Both the position numbers and the translations under genes were made by a program. The notes under the pieces are model-generated. The model ran no database searches, had not been told where the DNA came from, and was given only the letters and a program-made list of their open reading frames with translations. Source: Xanthomonas euvesicatoria pv. euvesicatoria (GTDB lineage: Bacteria > Pseudomonadota > Gammaproteobacteria > Xanthomonadales > Xanthomonadaceae). From it: 64,000 nucleotides of DNA. Of this stretch, positions 10,146 through 18,487 are shown piece after piece. Location: contig NZ_JAJIUJ010000115.1 in assembly GCF_020880415.1 (NCBI RefSeq), positions 37,996-101,995 of the forward strand. The letters are read 5' to 3'. How positions within the stretch are numbered: the first letter of the stretch is position 1; the number at the start of each line of letters is the position of its first letter.

Positions 10146-11258
10146 TTATCCCGCCAGTATCTCCAGCACCGCTGCCTCTTCCACATCCGGCACGATCTCG
10201 GCCTTGCCGATGCCGCGCCACAACACCAGGCGCAGGCGGCCGGCGATGTTTTTCTTGTCCAGGCGCATGCGTGCGAGCAGGGCCTGAGGGGTCAGGCCGG
10301 GCGGGATCTCGGTGGGCAGATCGAAGTCGTGCAGCAGCGTGCGCAAGGCCTCGGTGTCCTGGGCATCGCTCATGCCCAGCGCGGCCGACAGGCGCGCCGC
10401 CAGCACCATGCCCACTGCGACGGCCTCGCCATGGTTGAGGTTGTCGTTGCCGGGCGCGCCGTAGCCTTGCTCGGTTTCGATGGCGTGACCGAAGGTGTGG
10501 CCCAGGTTGAGCAGGGCGCGCTCGCCTTTTTCCAGCGGGTCGCGCGCCACGATCTCGGCCTTGTGCTCGCAGCTGCGGGCGATGGCCTGCGCCAGCGCCG
10601 CTGCATCGCCATCGAGCAGGGCGCGGCGCTCGGCGTGCAGCCACTGGAAGAACAGCGGGTCGCGGATGGCGCCGTACTTGATCACCTCGGCCAGGCCGGC
10701 GCGCAGTTCGCGCGGCGGTAGCGTGCGCAAGGTGTCGGTGTCGGCGATCACCGCACGCGGCGGATGGAAGGCGCCGACCAGGTTCTTGCCCTGCGGGATG
10801 TCCACTGCGGTCTTGCCGCCGACCGATGAATCCACCATCGCCAGCAGGCTGGTGGGCAGCTGCACGCAGTCCACGCCGCGCATCCAGCACGCTGCCGCAA
10901 AGCCGGCCAGGTCGCCGACCACGCCGCCGCCCAGCGCGAACACGCAGGCGTCGCGGGTGGCGCCGAGTTCGGCCAGCGCGGTGATTGCAGAGCCAAAGGT
11001 CTCCAAGGTTTTGGAGGCTTCGCCGGCGGCAATGACCAACTCGCCGACCTGCAGGTCCGGCCGCGCGTTCAACAAGGCGGTGCGTACGCCGGCCGCGTAA
11101 TGCGGAGCCACCTGCGAGTCGCTGAGCAGCAGCGCGTGGCGGCCACGCACATGGCCGGCCAGGCGCGCGCCGTCGGCCAGCAGACCCGGGGCGATGGTGA
11201 TGGTGTAAGGCTGCACACCGTCGAGATCGACGCTGCGCGAGGAACGGGGAAGTGTCAT
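10146..11258 (-). CDS. aroB: 3-dehydroquinate synthase
   Basis: 370 residues; converts DAHP to 3-dehydroquinate, second step of the shikimate pathway, using NAD+ and a divalent metal. Seen: the NAD-binding segment [16 protein letters not shown], the substrate loop [39 protein letters not shown], and metal-ligand histidines in [12 protein letters not shown] and [11 protein letters not shown]. The ATG at 11258 is chosen because it overlaps the aroK stop in an ATGA junction. The same frame stays open far upstream across aroK, which is a GC-rich artefact. Confidence 0.98.
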
Positions 11259-11797
11259 GCGGGGGTACTCGACATGCGCCATTGCGCGGCCAGGCGCAGC
11301 ACCAGCTGCGCGGTGGCCTCGGCGGGGGAAAGATGATCGGTTTCCAGGCTGAGATCGGCGACCTGGCGGTAGAGCGGCGTGCGGTGCGCGGCCATCGCAT
11401 GCAGCACCTGCTCGCGGTCGGCGCGTTGCAGCAGCGGGCGATTGCGATCGCGCGCCAGTCGCGTCAGTTGGGCCGGCACGCTGACATGCAGGTACACCAC
11501 GAAGCCACGCGCGCAGATGCGCTCGCGGTTGCGCGGATCCAGCACGGCGCCGCCGCCGGTGGAAATCAGTTTGTTGTCCTGTTCCAGCAGCGCCTGCAGG
11601 ATCTGGGCCTCGTACTGCCGAAACCTGGCTTCGCCATGCTGCTCGAAGATGGCCGGGATGCTGCTGCCCACCTGGTCGACGATGGCCTGGTCCACATCGA
11701 CGAATTCCAGCCCGAAGCGCTCGGCCAGGCGACGGCCGATGCAGCTTTTTCCGGCGCCCATCGGGCCGACCATCACGAGATTGGGTGCGGGGTTCAT
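11255..11797 (-). CDS. aroK: Shikimate kinase
   Basis: About 180 residues. It phosphorylates shikimate at O3 with ATP. A Walker A loop ([12 protein letters not shown]) follows the N-terminus directly, then the shikimate-binding DVDQAIVD, the [11 protein letters not shown] loop and the adenine-binding R/P-rich lid (RDRNRPLLQ). The start MNPAPN at 11797 is preferred because it places the P-loop at the usual distance; an in-frame ATG at 11815 would add six residues and cannot be excluded. Its stop overlaps the aroB start by 4 nt, indicating translational coupling. Confidence 0.95.
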
Positions 11798-11964
11798 GCG
11801 CAGGGATCGTAGCATTCACGCCATCGGGCCGGGCCGATGGCACGGCGCAATTGCCGTCTCCAACCACGCCAACCCGCGTCGTTTCGGCGATTGGATCGCG
11901 GTGCATAGGCGAAGCGCGGGCGATGCGCCCACAATAGGCGTCCATCTGGCTGCCACGCACCGTC

Positions 11965-12564
11965 ATGACCGATCTGTACGCAGAAGCTCTTGCCACCTTC
12001 GCCGCGCTGTATGCCGAGGCGCAGAACAGCGCCGAACCCGAAGCCAGCGCGATGACCGTGGCCACCGCCAACGTGGATGGCCGGCCGAGCGCGCGCACCG
12101 TGTTGCTCAAGGCCTTCGACGCGCGCGGGTTCGTGTTCTACACCCATCTGGACAGCGCAAAGGGCCGCGACCTGCAGACCCACCCGCAGGCGGCGCTGCT
12201 GTTCCTATGGCGCAGCCTGCGCGAAGCCGGCATCCAGGTGCGCATCGAAGGCGGCGTGCAGCTGGTGAGCGCGGACGAATCCGATGCGTACTTCGCCTCG
12301 CGCCCGCGCATGAGCCAGATCGGCGCGTGGGCCTCGCGGCAGTCGCAGACGCTGGGTTCGCGCGAAGAGTTCGATGCGGCCATTGCCAAGGTCGAAGCGA
12401 CGTTCGAAGGGCGCGAGGTGCCGCGCCCGGATGGTTGGGGCGGGTTCCGGGTGGTGCCGCAGGCGTTCGAGTTTTGGTACGGCGCCAAGTTCCGCCTGCA
12501 CGAGCGCTGGCGCTACGAGGCCGACGCGGCCAGCCATTGGAGCAAGCGGATGCTGTATCCGTGA
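11965..12564 (+). CDS. pdxH: Pyridoxamine/pyridoxine 5'-phosphate oxidase
   Basis: 199-residue FMN enzyme that oxidises PNP or PMP to pyridoxal 5'-phosphate. Family signatures: [19 protein letters not shown] (FMN phosphate and substrate contacts), NxxKGRDL-like [32 protein letters not shown], and the C-terminal RLHERWRYE...W...RMLYP carrying the catalytic Arg and His. Length is slightly shorter than E. coli PdxH because the N-terminal extension is reduced. It is divergent from aroK with about 165 bp between starts. Confidence 0.97.
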
Positions 12565-12743
12565 GGCAGCCGCCCGGCAGGGGGCGACAAGCCAGCTGAA
12601 CGGGCGGTTTGCTCGCCTGCCGCGCGCCTGACCAGCTGACTTCCGGCCCTTTCTGCCGGTCACGGGCAGTCTGTAGTATGTCCGGTCGCTGCAGGACATT
12701 CGCTGCATCACCACCACGGCATGACCAAAGGACAGGACATCGT

Positions 12744-13160
12744 ATGACGCAGTACACCACCGTCGAATTGCACGGCCTGCTGGCCGAGCGCTACCGTGGC
12801 CAGCCAATCCAGGTCGAACTGATCGACGGCCTGGAGCCGGCCATCAATCTCACCCTGGCCGACCACGGCGACATGCAGATCCAGGTTGCCGCTTCCGGCT
12901 CGCAGGTTTTTGTGTCCACGCTGCTGGCCCATGCCGAGCACGTCAACGACCGCGCCGCCTTCAACGACGCCTGCCTGCGCCTGAATCCGCTCAACCCCTT
13001 GTCCAACCTGGGCCTGGTCCAGGTCGACGGCAAGGACCGTTACGTGGTGTTTGGCGAACTGTCGGCCTCCTCAACGCTCGACCAGATCGACGAAGAAATC
13101 CAGACCCTGGCGGCCAATACGTTGGATGCCGCCGAATCTCTCAAGCCGTTCTTTTCCTAA
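12744..13160 (+). CDS. DUF2170 family protein (YjfI-like), first gene of the yjf-type operon
   Basis: 138-residue cytosolic protein. Start chosen at MTQYTTVELHG because AAAGGACAGGA precedes it; the open frame extends upstream without support. It has alternating beta/alpha character with motifs LNPLNPLSNLGLV and YVVFGELS, matching DUF2170 as in E. coli YjfI. Its biochemical role is unknown. It heads a tightly spaced co-directional set (12 bp to the PspA homologue), as yjfI-yjfJ do in E. coli, so a role with the PspA-like protein in membrane stress is inferred from context only. Confidence 0.75.
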   Translation: MTQYTTVELHGLLAERYRGQPIQVELIDGLEPAINLTLADHGDMQIQVAASGSQVFVSTLLAHAEHVNDRAAFNDACLRLNPLNPLSNLGLVQVDGKDRYVVFGELSASSTLDQIDEEIQTLAANTLDAAESLKPFFS

Positions 13161-13172
13161 AGGCGTGTTGTC

Positions 13173-13946
13173 ATGAGTATCTTTTCCAAGCTGATCACGC
13201 TGCTGCGTGGTACCGCACACGAAACCGGCCAGAAGGCCGTCGACGCCAATGCGCTGCGCATCCTGGATCAGGAAATGCGCGATGCCGGCGCCCAGCTCAC
13301 GCGCTCGCGCGAAGAGCTCACCAAGCTGATGGCGCAGAGCAAGCTGGCCCAGCAGAAGATCGACGCACGCGCCGGCAAGATGGCCGAATACACGCGCTAC
13401 ATCGAAGGCGCGCTGGCCAAGAACGATGAAGCGCTGGCACACGATGTGGCGGTCAAGCTGGCCGCCCTGGAAAGCGAGGATGCCGGCGACAAGGCCTCCA
13501 AGACCGCGCTGGACCAGTCGGTGGTGACGCTCAAGGCCACCATCCAGAAGACCGAGAACCAGCTGCGCGGCATGCGCCAGCAGATCGATACGGTCAAGGC
13601 CACCGACGCGGTGCAGAAGGCGCAGGCCGCCATTGCCGCGCGCCACTCCGGCGCCAGCAGCAAGATGGGCTCGGCGCTGGAATCGCTGGAGCGCATCAAG
13701 GCGCGCCAGGCCGAAACCTCGGCGCGCATCGAATCGGCCGAAGAACTCGAAGCGTCCACCGGCGATGGCGATCTCAATCGGCGCCTGGCGGCGGCCGGCC
13801 TGATGGAAGGCGAATCCAACGCCGCTGCGGTGCTGGCACGCTTCAAGAAGCCGGCCGCGCAGCTGGGTCACGAGAACGCCGGCGGCACCGCGCCGCTGAT
13901 TGGCCAGGTGCGCGACGTGCAGCAGGTTCCGCGCAGCGACAGCTGA
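13173..13946 (+). CDS. PspA/IM30 family membrane-remodelling protein (YjfJ-like)
   Basis: 257 residues, nearly all helical with heptad-rich coiled coil from about residue 25 to 200 (REELTKLMAQSKLAQQKI, ESLERIKARQAETSARI). The N-terminal amphipathic stretch MSIFSKLITLLRG is the membrane-binding helix typical of PspA, Vipp1 and YjfJ. These ESCRT-III-like proteins polymerise on damaged inner membrane. The C-terminus (about 215-257) is low-complexity. There is no pspF or pspBC nearby; instead the neighbours are YjfI-, YjfK-, YjfL-, YjfM- and YjfC-like genes, so this is the YjfJ type rather than the classical phage-shock PspA. Confidence 0.85.
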   Translation: MSIFSKLITLLRGTAHETGQKAVDANALRILDQEMRDAGAQLTRSREELTKLMAQSKLAQQKIDARAGKMAEYTRYIEGALAKNDEALAHDVAVKLAALESEDAGDKASKTALDQSVVTLKATIQKTENQLRGMRQQIDTVKATDAVQKAQAAIAARHSGASSKMGSALESLERIKARQAETSARIESAEELEASTGDGDLNRRLAAAGLMEGESNAAAVLARFKKPAAQLGHENAGGTAPLIGQVRDVQQVPRSDS

Positions 13947-13971
13947 TCCATCGCACGGCACAGGATGCGCC

Positions 13972-15054
13972 ATGATCATCGTTGGACGGCTGTTGCGGGT
14001 CCTGCGGCGCCACGTGCGCCGCGTCAGCTGGGGCATGGTGGCGCTGGCACTGCTGGCGCACATGGGGCTGAGCTGGTTGCTGCTGCTGTGGGCCGGCGAG
14101 CACAAGCTCGTCGGCCTGGACGCATTTCCGTACTACTACATGACCACTGCCACCACCATCGGCTACGGCGACCTGTCGCCGGGTTCGGTGGCCGGGCGCT
14201 ATATCGCCGCGTTCGTGTTGATGCCGGGCGCGGTGGCGTTGTTCGCCACGGTGCTGGCCAAGACCAGCGGCGTGCTCATCACTTTCTGGAGGCGCCACCA
14301 CATGGGCAAGATGGCCTATGCAGACCTGCGCGGGCACACCATTCTGATCGGCTGGCAGGGCGCGGCCTCCACGCGCCTGCTGGAATTGCTGCTGTCCGAC
14401 ACCGCCACCGATGACGAAGGCGTGGTGCTGATCGCCGAGGGCGTGGCGGAAAACCCGATGCCCGACCACATGCGCTTCATCGCCGCCGAGTCGTACACGC
14501 ACACCGAGGTGTACCTGCGTGCCGGCATTGCCGGCGCGGCGCGGGTGATCGTCAACCCGCCCTCCGACGACCAGACCCTGGCGGCGGTGTTCGCGTTGAT
14601 GGCGCATGCGCCGGCCGCGCATGTCGTGGCGCACTTCGATTCGGCCAGCGCGGCGCGATTGGTCAACTGCCATTACCCGGCCATCGAGTGCACGCGGCCG
14701 ATGACCGCCGAGATCCTGGCACGTGCGGCGCAGGATCCGGGCAGTGCGGCGCTCACCGCCGAGCTGCTGTCGGTGGACGATGGTCCCACCCAGTTCAGTC
14801 TTGTTGTGCCTGCGAATGTGCAACCGCTGGATTACAGCCGGCTTGCGGCCGATTTCGGCCAGCGTGGCGCGTTGCTGCTGGGCCTGCGCGCGCCCGACGG
14901 CGCGTTGCGCTTGAACCCGCCAGCACGCACCGCTGTCGCCGCCGGTGCCATGCTGTATTACCTGGCCGAGCAGCGCGTGCCGGCGCACGCCATCGCGTGG
15001 CCGGCCATGCGCAGCGAGGCGTCCCCCATTTCTACATCGCCACAAGGTGTCTGA
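13972..15054 (+). CDS. Two-TM potassium channel with RCK/TrkA-N domain
   Basis: 360 residues. TM1 (about 16-34), pore helix and selectivity filter TTATTIGYGDLS (about 51-63), TM2 (about 70-92), then a cytosolic Rossmann-like RCK domain (about 108-220, beginning GHTILIGWQGAASTRLLELLL) and a C-terminal RCK_C-like part. The TIGYGD filter is the K+ signature. The nucleotide-binding glycine motif is GWQGAAS rather than the canonical GxGxxG, so ligand binding may be altered. It starts 25 bp after the PspA gene and ends 2 bp before the YjfK-like gene, so it belongs to the operon. As I recall it, the E. coli yjf set has no channel at this position. A long upstream extension is rejected because it overlaps yjfJ. 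Confidence 0.88.
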   Translation: MIIVGRLLRVLRRHVRRVSWGMVALALLAHMGLSWLLLLWAGEHKLVGLDAFPYYYMTTATTIGYGDLSPGSVAGRYIAAFVLMPGAVALFATVLAKTSGVLITFWRRHHMGKMAYADLRGHTILIGWQGAASTRLLELLLSDTATDDEGVVLIAEGVAENPMPDHMRFIAAESYTHTEVYLRAGIAGAARVIVNPPSDDQTLAAVFALMAHAPAAHVVAHFDSASAARLVNCHYPAIECTRPMTAEILARAAQDPGSAALTAELLSVDDGPTQFSLVVPANVQPLDYSRLAADFGQRGALLLGLRAPDGALRLNPPARTAVAAGAMLYYLAEQRVPAHAIAWPAMRSEASPISTSPQGV

Positions 15055-15056
15055 CG

Positions 15057-15728
15057 ATGAGTTTTTTCAACAAGTTGTTCGGTCAACCGCAACCGCCGCC
15101 GCTGCCCACTTCCGGAAGTGGCGCGATCGGTCACGCGCTGCCCCTGGGGCTGCGTGTCGGTGGTCAGGTGGAGATCGACACCACCCTGTACCGCATGGCG
15201 CCGGAGGCCATGACCGCCGAGTTGCCGGGCGGGCACCAGGGCATTCCCTGCTACGGTCACGTCAATCTGGGCGATGGCTATGCGCTGCATCGCTTCTACC
15301 TGGACGACGATGCGTTCCTGCAGGTCACCACCGTGGGGGGCGATCTGGAAGCGATGAAGGCCTTCGTGTATTGCGAAACGGTGAACCCGCCCAGCAAGCA
15401 GGCGTTTCAGGAGTTCGTCATGCAGCATCCGCACCTGGGCGCGGCGCAGATCGAGTACGCCGGCAAACAGTGGCAGCGCGCAACGCAATCCACCGATGAC
15501 GCGTCACGGATTCCGCCGATCGCCTACGACGAAGTGCTGTACCGCTACCAGCCGCCGCGCCGCGATGGCGATCTGACCCATTACGCCATGCTCTACAGCC
15601 GCGATGTGCCGGAGCTGCAGCGCGAAGAATTCCTGCTGGTGACCGGCGAAGATTCCGGCCCCAACGAATTCTGCGTCACCTATGCGGTCGGTATCGATGT
15701 CACCGTTGCCGATCTGGATATCACCTGA
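15057..15728 (+). CDS. DUF2491 family protein (YjfK-like)
   Basis: 223-residue soluble protein. N-terminal MSFFNKLFGQPQPPPLP is followed by a conserved beta-rich domain with GHVNLGDGYALHRFYLDDDAFLQV and a YDEVLYRY / LLVTGEDSGPNEFCVTYAVG C-terminus, matching DUF2491 as in E. coli YjfK. Function unknown. Only 2 bp separate it from the channel stop, implying tight co-translation. Confidence 0.78.
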   Translation: MSFFNKLFGQPQPPPLPTSGSGAIGHALPLGLRVGGQVEIDTTLYRMAPEAMTAELPGGHQGIPCYGHVNLGDGYALHRFYLDDDAFLQVTTVGGDLEAMKAFVYCETVNPPSKQAFQEFVMQHPHLGAAQIEYAGKQWQRATQSTDDASRIPPIAYDEVLYRYQPPRRDGDLTHYAMLYSRDVPELQREEFLLVTGEDSGPNEFCVTYAVGIDVTVADLDIT

Positions 15729-15765
15729 GCGCGCCCGCGCGTCTTCCACCCACCTTGGTCCTGTC

Positions 15766-16170
15766 ATGAATCCGATCAATCTGCAGAGTTTTCTCGCGTT
15801 TCTTTCCTATTTCGGTACCGGCCTGGGTGTGCTGATCGTCTCGGTGGTGCTGGTGACCCTGGTCACCCCGCATAAGGATTTCACCTTGCTGCGGCAGGGC
15901 AATGTGGCAGCGGCCACCGCGCTGGCCGGCAACCTGATCGGCGTGGCGCTGCCGCTGCATTCGGCCATCACCCATTCGGTGAGCCTGATCGACGCCCTGA
16001 TCTGGGGCCTGGTGGCCTGCGGCATCCAGGTGGTGGCCTACCTGCTGGCCAATCTGGTGGCTGGGCGCATCTCGCGGCAGATCACCGACAACATCACCGC
16101 CGCCGGTATCTTTTCGGCCGGCGTGTCGATCGCGGTGGGGCTGATCAATGCCGCCGCGATCACGCCGTAA
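15766..16170 (+). CDS. DUF350 integral membrane protein (YjfL-like)
   Basis: 134 residues with four hydrophobic helices (about 8-30, 48-72, 78-100, 112-132) in two repeats of the DUF350 pattern: VTPHKDFTLLRQGNVAAATALAGNLIGVALPL then ISRQITDNITAAGIFSAGVSIAVGLINAA. E. coli YjfL has the same architecture. Role unknown; in other genomes the family commonly accompanies PspA-like and ATP-grasp genes. The start at 15766 is chosen because it places the first TM helix near the N-terminus. Confidence 0.82.
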   Translation: MNPINLQSFLAFLSYFGTGLGVLIVSVVLVTLVTPHKDFTLLRQGNVAAATALAGNLIGVALPLHSAITHSVSLIDALIWGLVACGIQVVAYLLANLVAGRISRQITDNITAAGIFSAGVSIAVGLINAAAITP

Positions 16171-16182
16171 CGGAGCGCGGGC

Positions 16183-16755
16183 ATGAAGCGATCACGCAAT
16201 CTCAAACTCACCCTGATGGCTGCGCTGCCGGCCGCCTTCGTCACCGGCTGCGGCTCGGAGCCGGAGACCGGTGTGGTGCTGCAATCGGCGTCGGACTGTT
16301 ACCAGATCAAGCAGGAACAGTCCGATATCCAGCAATGCCTCAAGGCCTACGACGAGGCGGTGGCCAAGCATCAGCAGGCCGCGCCGCGCTTCACCACGCG
16401 CTACGAGTGCGATGAACAGTTCGGCAGCTGCACGGCGATCACCAATCCGCAGGGGCAGCAGAGCTGGATCCCGCCGATGGGCGGTTTTTTGCTGGGTTAT
16501 GCGCTGGGCAACATGAGCGGCGGCGGTTACCGCTATGGCGGCTCGATTCCGCTGTACCGCGATTACCGCAGCGGCGGTTACTACAAGCCCAATGGCGATC
16601 TGGCCAGCAACCGCATTGGCACGGTGCGTGGGCGCAGCGGCGCCATCGACATGCCCACGCGCGCCATCACCGTGTCGCGTTCGGGCTTCGGTTCCAGCGC
16701 GGCGGCGCGCAGTTCGTTCGGCAGCGGCGGGCGCAGCTCGGGCTTCGGCGGCTGA
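16183..16755 (+). CDS. DUF1190 family putative lipoprotein (YjfM-like)
   Basis: 190 residues. The N-terminal signal ends with FVTGC at Cys23, a plausible though imperfect lipobox, so outer- or inner-membrane lipoprotein is inferred. Two conserved Cys-containing stretches follow (SDCYQIKQEQSDIQQCLKAY and YECDEQFGSC), then a tail rich in Gly, Ser, Arg and Tyr (about 105-190, ending SSFGSGGRSSGFGG). The pattern matches DUF1190 (E. coli YjfM/YgiB). The low-complexity Gly/Ser tail suggests an extended, possibly modified, periplasmic segment. The next gene begins 1 bp after the stop. Confidence 0.78.
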   Translation: MKRSRNLKLTLMAALPAAFVTGCGSEPETGVVLQSASDCYQIKQEQSDIQQCLKAYDEAVAKHQQAAPRFTTRYECDEQFGSCTAITNPQGQQSWIPPMGGFLLGYALGNMSGGGYRYGGSIPLYRDYRSGGYYKPNGDLASNRIGTVRGRSGAIDMPTRAITVSRSGFGSSAAARSSFGSGGRSSGFGG

Positions 16756-16756
16756 C

Positions 16757-17923
16757 ATGCAACGCATCCTGATCCCCGAACGCGCGGACTGGCGCACGCA
16801 GGCCGAATCGCTGGGCTTCCACTTCCACACCATCGACGGCGAACCGTATTGGGACGAAAGCGCCTACTACGCGTTTTCGCTGCGTCAGATCGAAGACGAC
16901 ATCGAAGCGCCCACGCAAGAGTTGCACGACATGGCGATGCAGCTGGTGGACGAGGTGGTGGGCTCGGAAGCGCTGATGACCCAGCTGGCCATTCCGCCGT
17001 TCTACTGGGACTGGATCGCCAACTCCTGGAAAGGGCGCGACCCGCATCTGTATGGCCGCATGGACCTGGCGTATTCGGGCGATGGCCCGGCCAAGCTGTA
17101 CGAACTCAATTACGACACGCCAACATCGCTTTACGAATCGGCCTACTTCCAGTGGTTGTGGCTGGAACAGCAGATCGCCAGCGGTGCGCTGCCCAAGGGA
17201 ACCGATCAGTACAACCTGATCCAGGACCTGCTGTGCGAAACCCTAGGCGCGCTGGCCGTGGATGGCGCGATCGGTGCGCAGATGCATTTTGCGGCGGTGC
17301 GCGATTCGCTGGAGGATCGCGCCACCGTGCGTTACCTGCGCGACTGTGCGCATCAGGTGGGCATCAGCACCGAGGAAGTGGCCATCGAAGACATCGGCCT
17401 GAGTGCCGAGGGCTGGTTCACCGACGAACAGGACCGGGTGATCCACACGCTGTTCAAGCTGTATCCGCTGGAATTCATGATGGAAGAACGCTTCGGGCCG
17501 GCATTGATCGCCGACCGGGTGCGCCTGATCGAGCCGGCATGGAAATCGGTGTTGAGCAACAAGGGCATCCTGCCGCTGCTGTGGGACCGCCATCAGGGTC
17601 ATCCGAATCTGCTGCCTGCCCGCTTTGCGCAGGCCGGTGAGGCACCAACCGCAGGCTGGGTGCGCAAGCCGCTGCTGTCGCGCGAGGGCGCCAACATCGC
17701 GCTGGTGACGGCGCAAGGCGAGGCCGCGCACACCGATGGCCCGTACGTGGACGGCCCGGCGATTCTGCAGGCGCATCACCCGCTGCCGGTGTTCGACGGG
17801 CGCCATGCGTTGGTGGGCAGCTGGGTTGTGGCGGATCGTCCTGCCGGACTGGGCATGCGCGACGACGCTGGCCCGATCACCCGCGACACCTCGCGCTTCG
17901 TGCCGCACGTCATCACCGATTGA
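16757..17923 (+). CDS. Glutathionylspermidine synthase-like ATP-grasp ligase (YjfC-like)
   Basis: 388 residues, synthetase domain only (E. coli Gss has an extra N-terminal amidase, absent here). ATP-grasp signatures: LYELNYDTPTSLYES (metal/ATP ligands), WVRKPLLSREGANI (nucleotide-binding Lys) and the closing LVGSWVVADRPAGLGMRDD plus ITRDTSRFVPHVI. The family joins a carboxylate to an amine such as spermidine, but the substrate of the YjfC subgroup is not established. It is the last gene of the yjf-type operon. Candidate substrates within the operon include the C-terminus of the secreted DUF1190 protein or a small polyamine-like amine; both are inference. Confidence 0.85.
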   Translation: MQRILIPERADWRTQAESLGFHFHTIDGEPYWDESAYYAFSLRQIEDDIEAPTQELHDMAMQLVDEVVGSEALMTQLAIPPFYWDWIANSWKGRDPHLYGRMDLAYSGDGPAKLYELNYDTPTSLYESAYFQWLWLEQQIASGALPKGTDQYNLIQDLLCETLGALAVDGAIGAQMHFAAVRDSLEDRATVRYLRDCAHQVGISTEEVAIEDIGLSAEGWFTDEQDRVIHTLFKLYPLEFMMEERFGPALIADRVRLIEPAWKSVLSNKGILPLLWDRHQGHPNLLPARFAQAGEAPTAGWVRKPLLSREGANIALVTAQGEAAHTDGPYVDGPAILQAHHPLPVFDGRHALVGSWVVADRPAGLGMRDDAGPITRDTSRFVPHVITD

Positions 17924-18487
17924 TGTGTATCGGCGGGTGCATCGCCAGTGCGAAGTAGCGGTGCCGCTAATTGGAGCAGGCCGTCCTTTGCGGCACACCT
18001 GCAGACGGGTGTGGGGAGCCATGCCCAGGGGGGCGGCGGCGACAACGCCACCGCGCCGGCTCCGCCGGTCGCGCATGACAGATGCGCCAGCGCCGCGCAA
18101 GGCCTCAGGCGCATGCAAGGCGACGCATCTTTTCCACATCCCCTGTGGATGGAAGTTGCACAAGGCTGTGGACAAGTGCGCGCAGGCCCCGGCCTGCAAC
18201 GCTGTCAAGATGGGTGGCGAAAAAATGACCAGCGGTTCGAGGGGGACTTTTTTCGTGTGTGGGTCCATGCGATCCCGGCAGGATCGGCAAAGTGGTCGGC
18301 GCTGGTAACGCTGTGGTCTCGGGCCGGCATCGAGCGACCCTCTCGATGTGGTGAACCTGGAGATCACGTCGGTCTTTGCGACCCGCCAAGCCTTGGGGCT
18401 CATTCGCGTGCTGCCATCGACCGGCCACGTTGCCTCGGCAATGTGGTATGGCGTCACGTCGATGCCGCGTAGTCGCCGCGGACGCCA
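17924..18487. other. Gene-free region after the yjf-type operon
   Basis: 564 bp without a supported gene between convergent transcription units. A perfect small hairpin (TAGCGG-TG-CCGCTA, 17956-17969) lies 33 bp after the YjfC stop and could be a weak terminator, but it has no U-tract. Otherwise nothing recognisable. Confidence 0.4.

Noticed and set aside
10146..12110. Very long minus-strand frame (654 codons) covering aroB and the aroK region
   Set aside because: The upstream part lies antiparallel to pdxH or in another frame over aroK and has no family content; only the C-terminal 370 residues from 11258 are AroB.
12565..12743. Sigma-54 promoter before the yjf-type operon, by analogy with pspA operons
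   Set aside because: No TGGCAC-N5-TTGC match was found; only a weak TAGTAT -10-like element near 12675.
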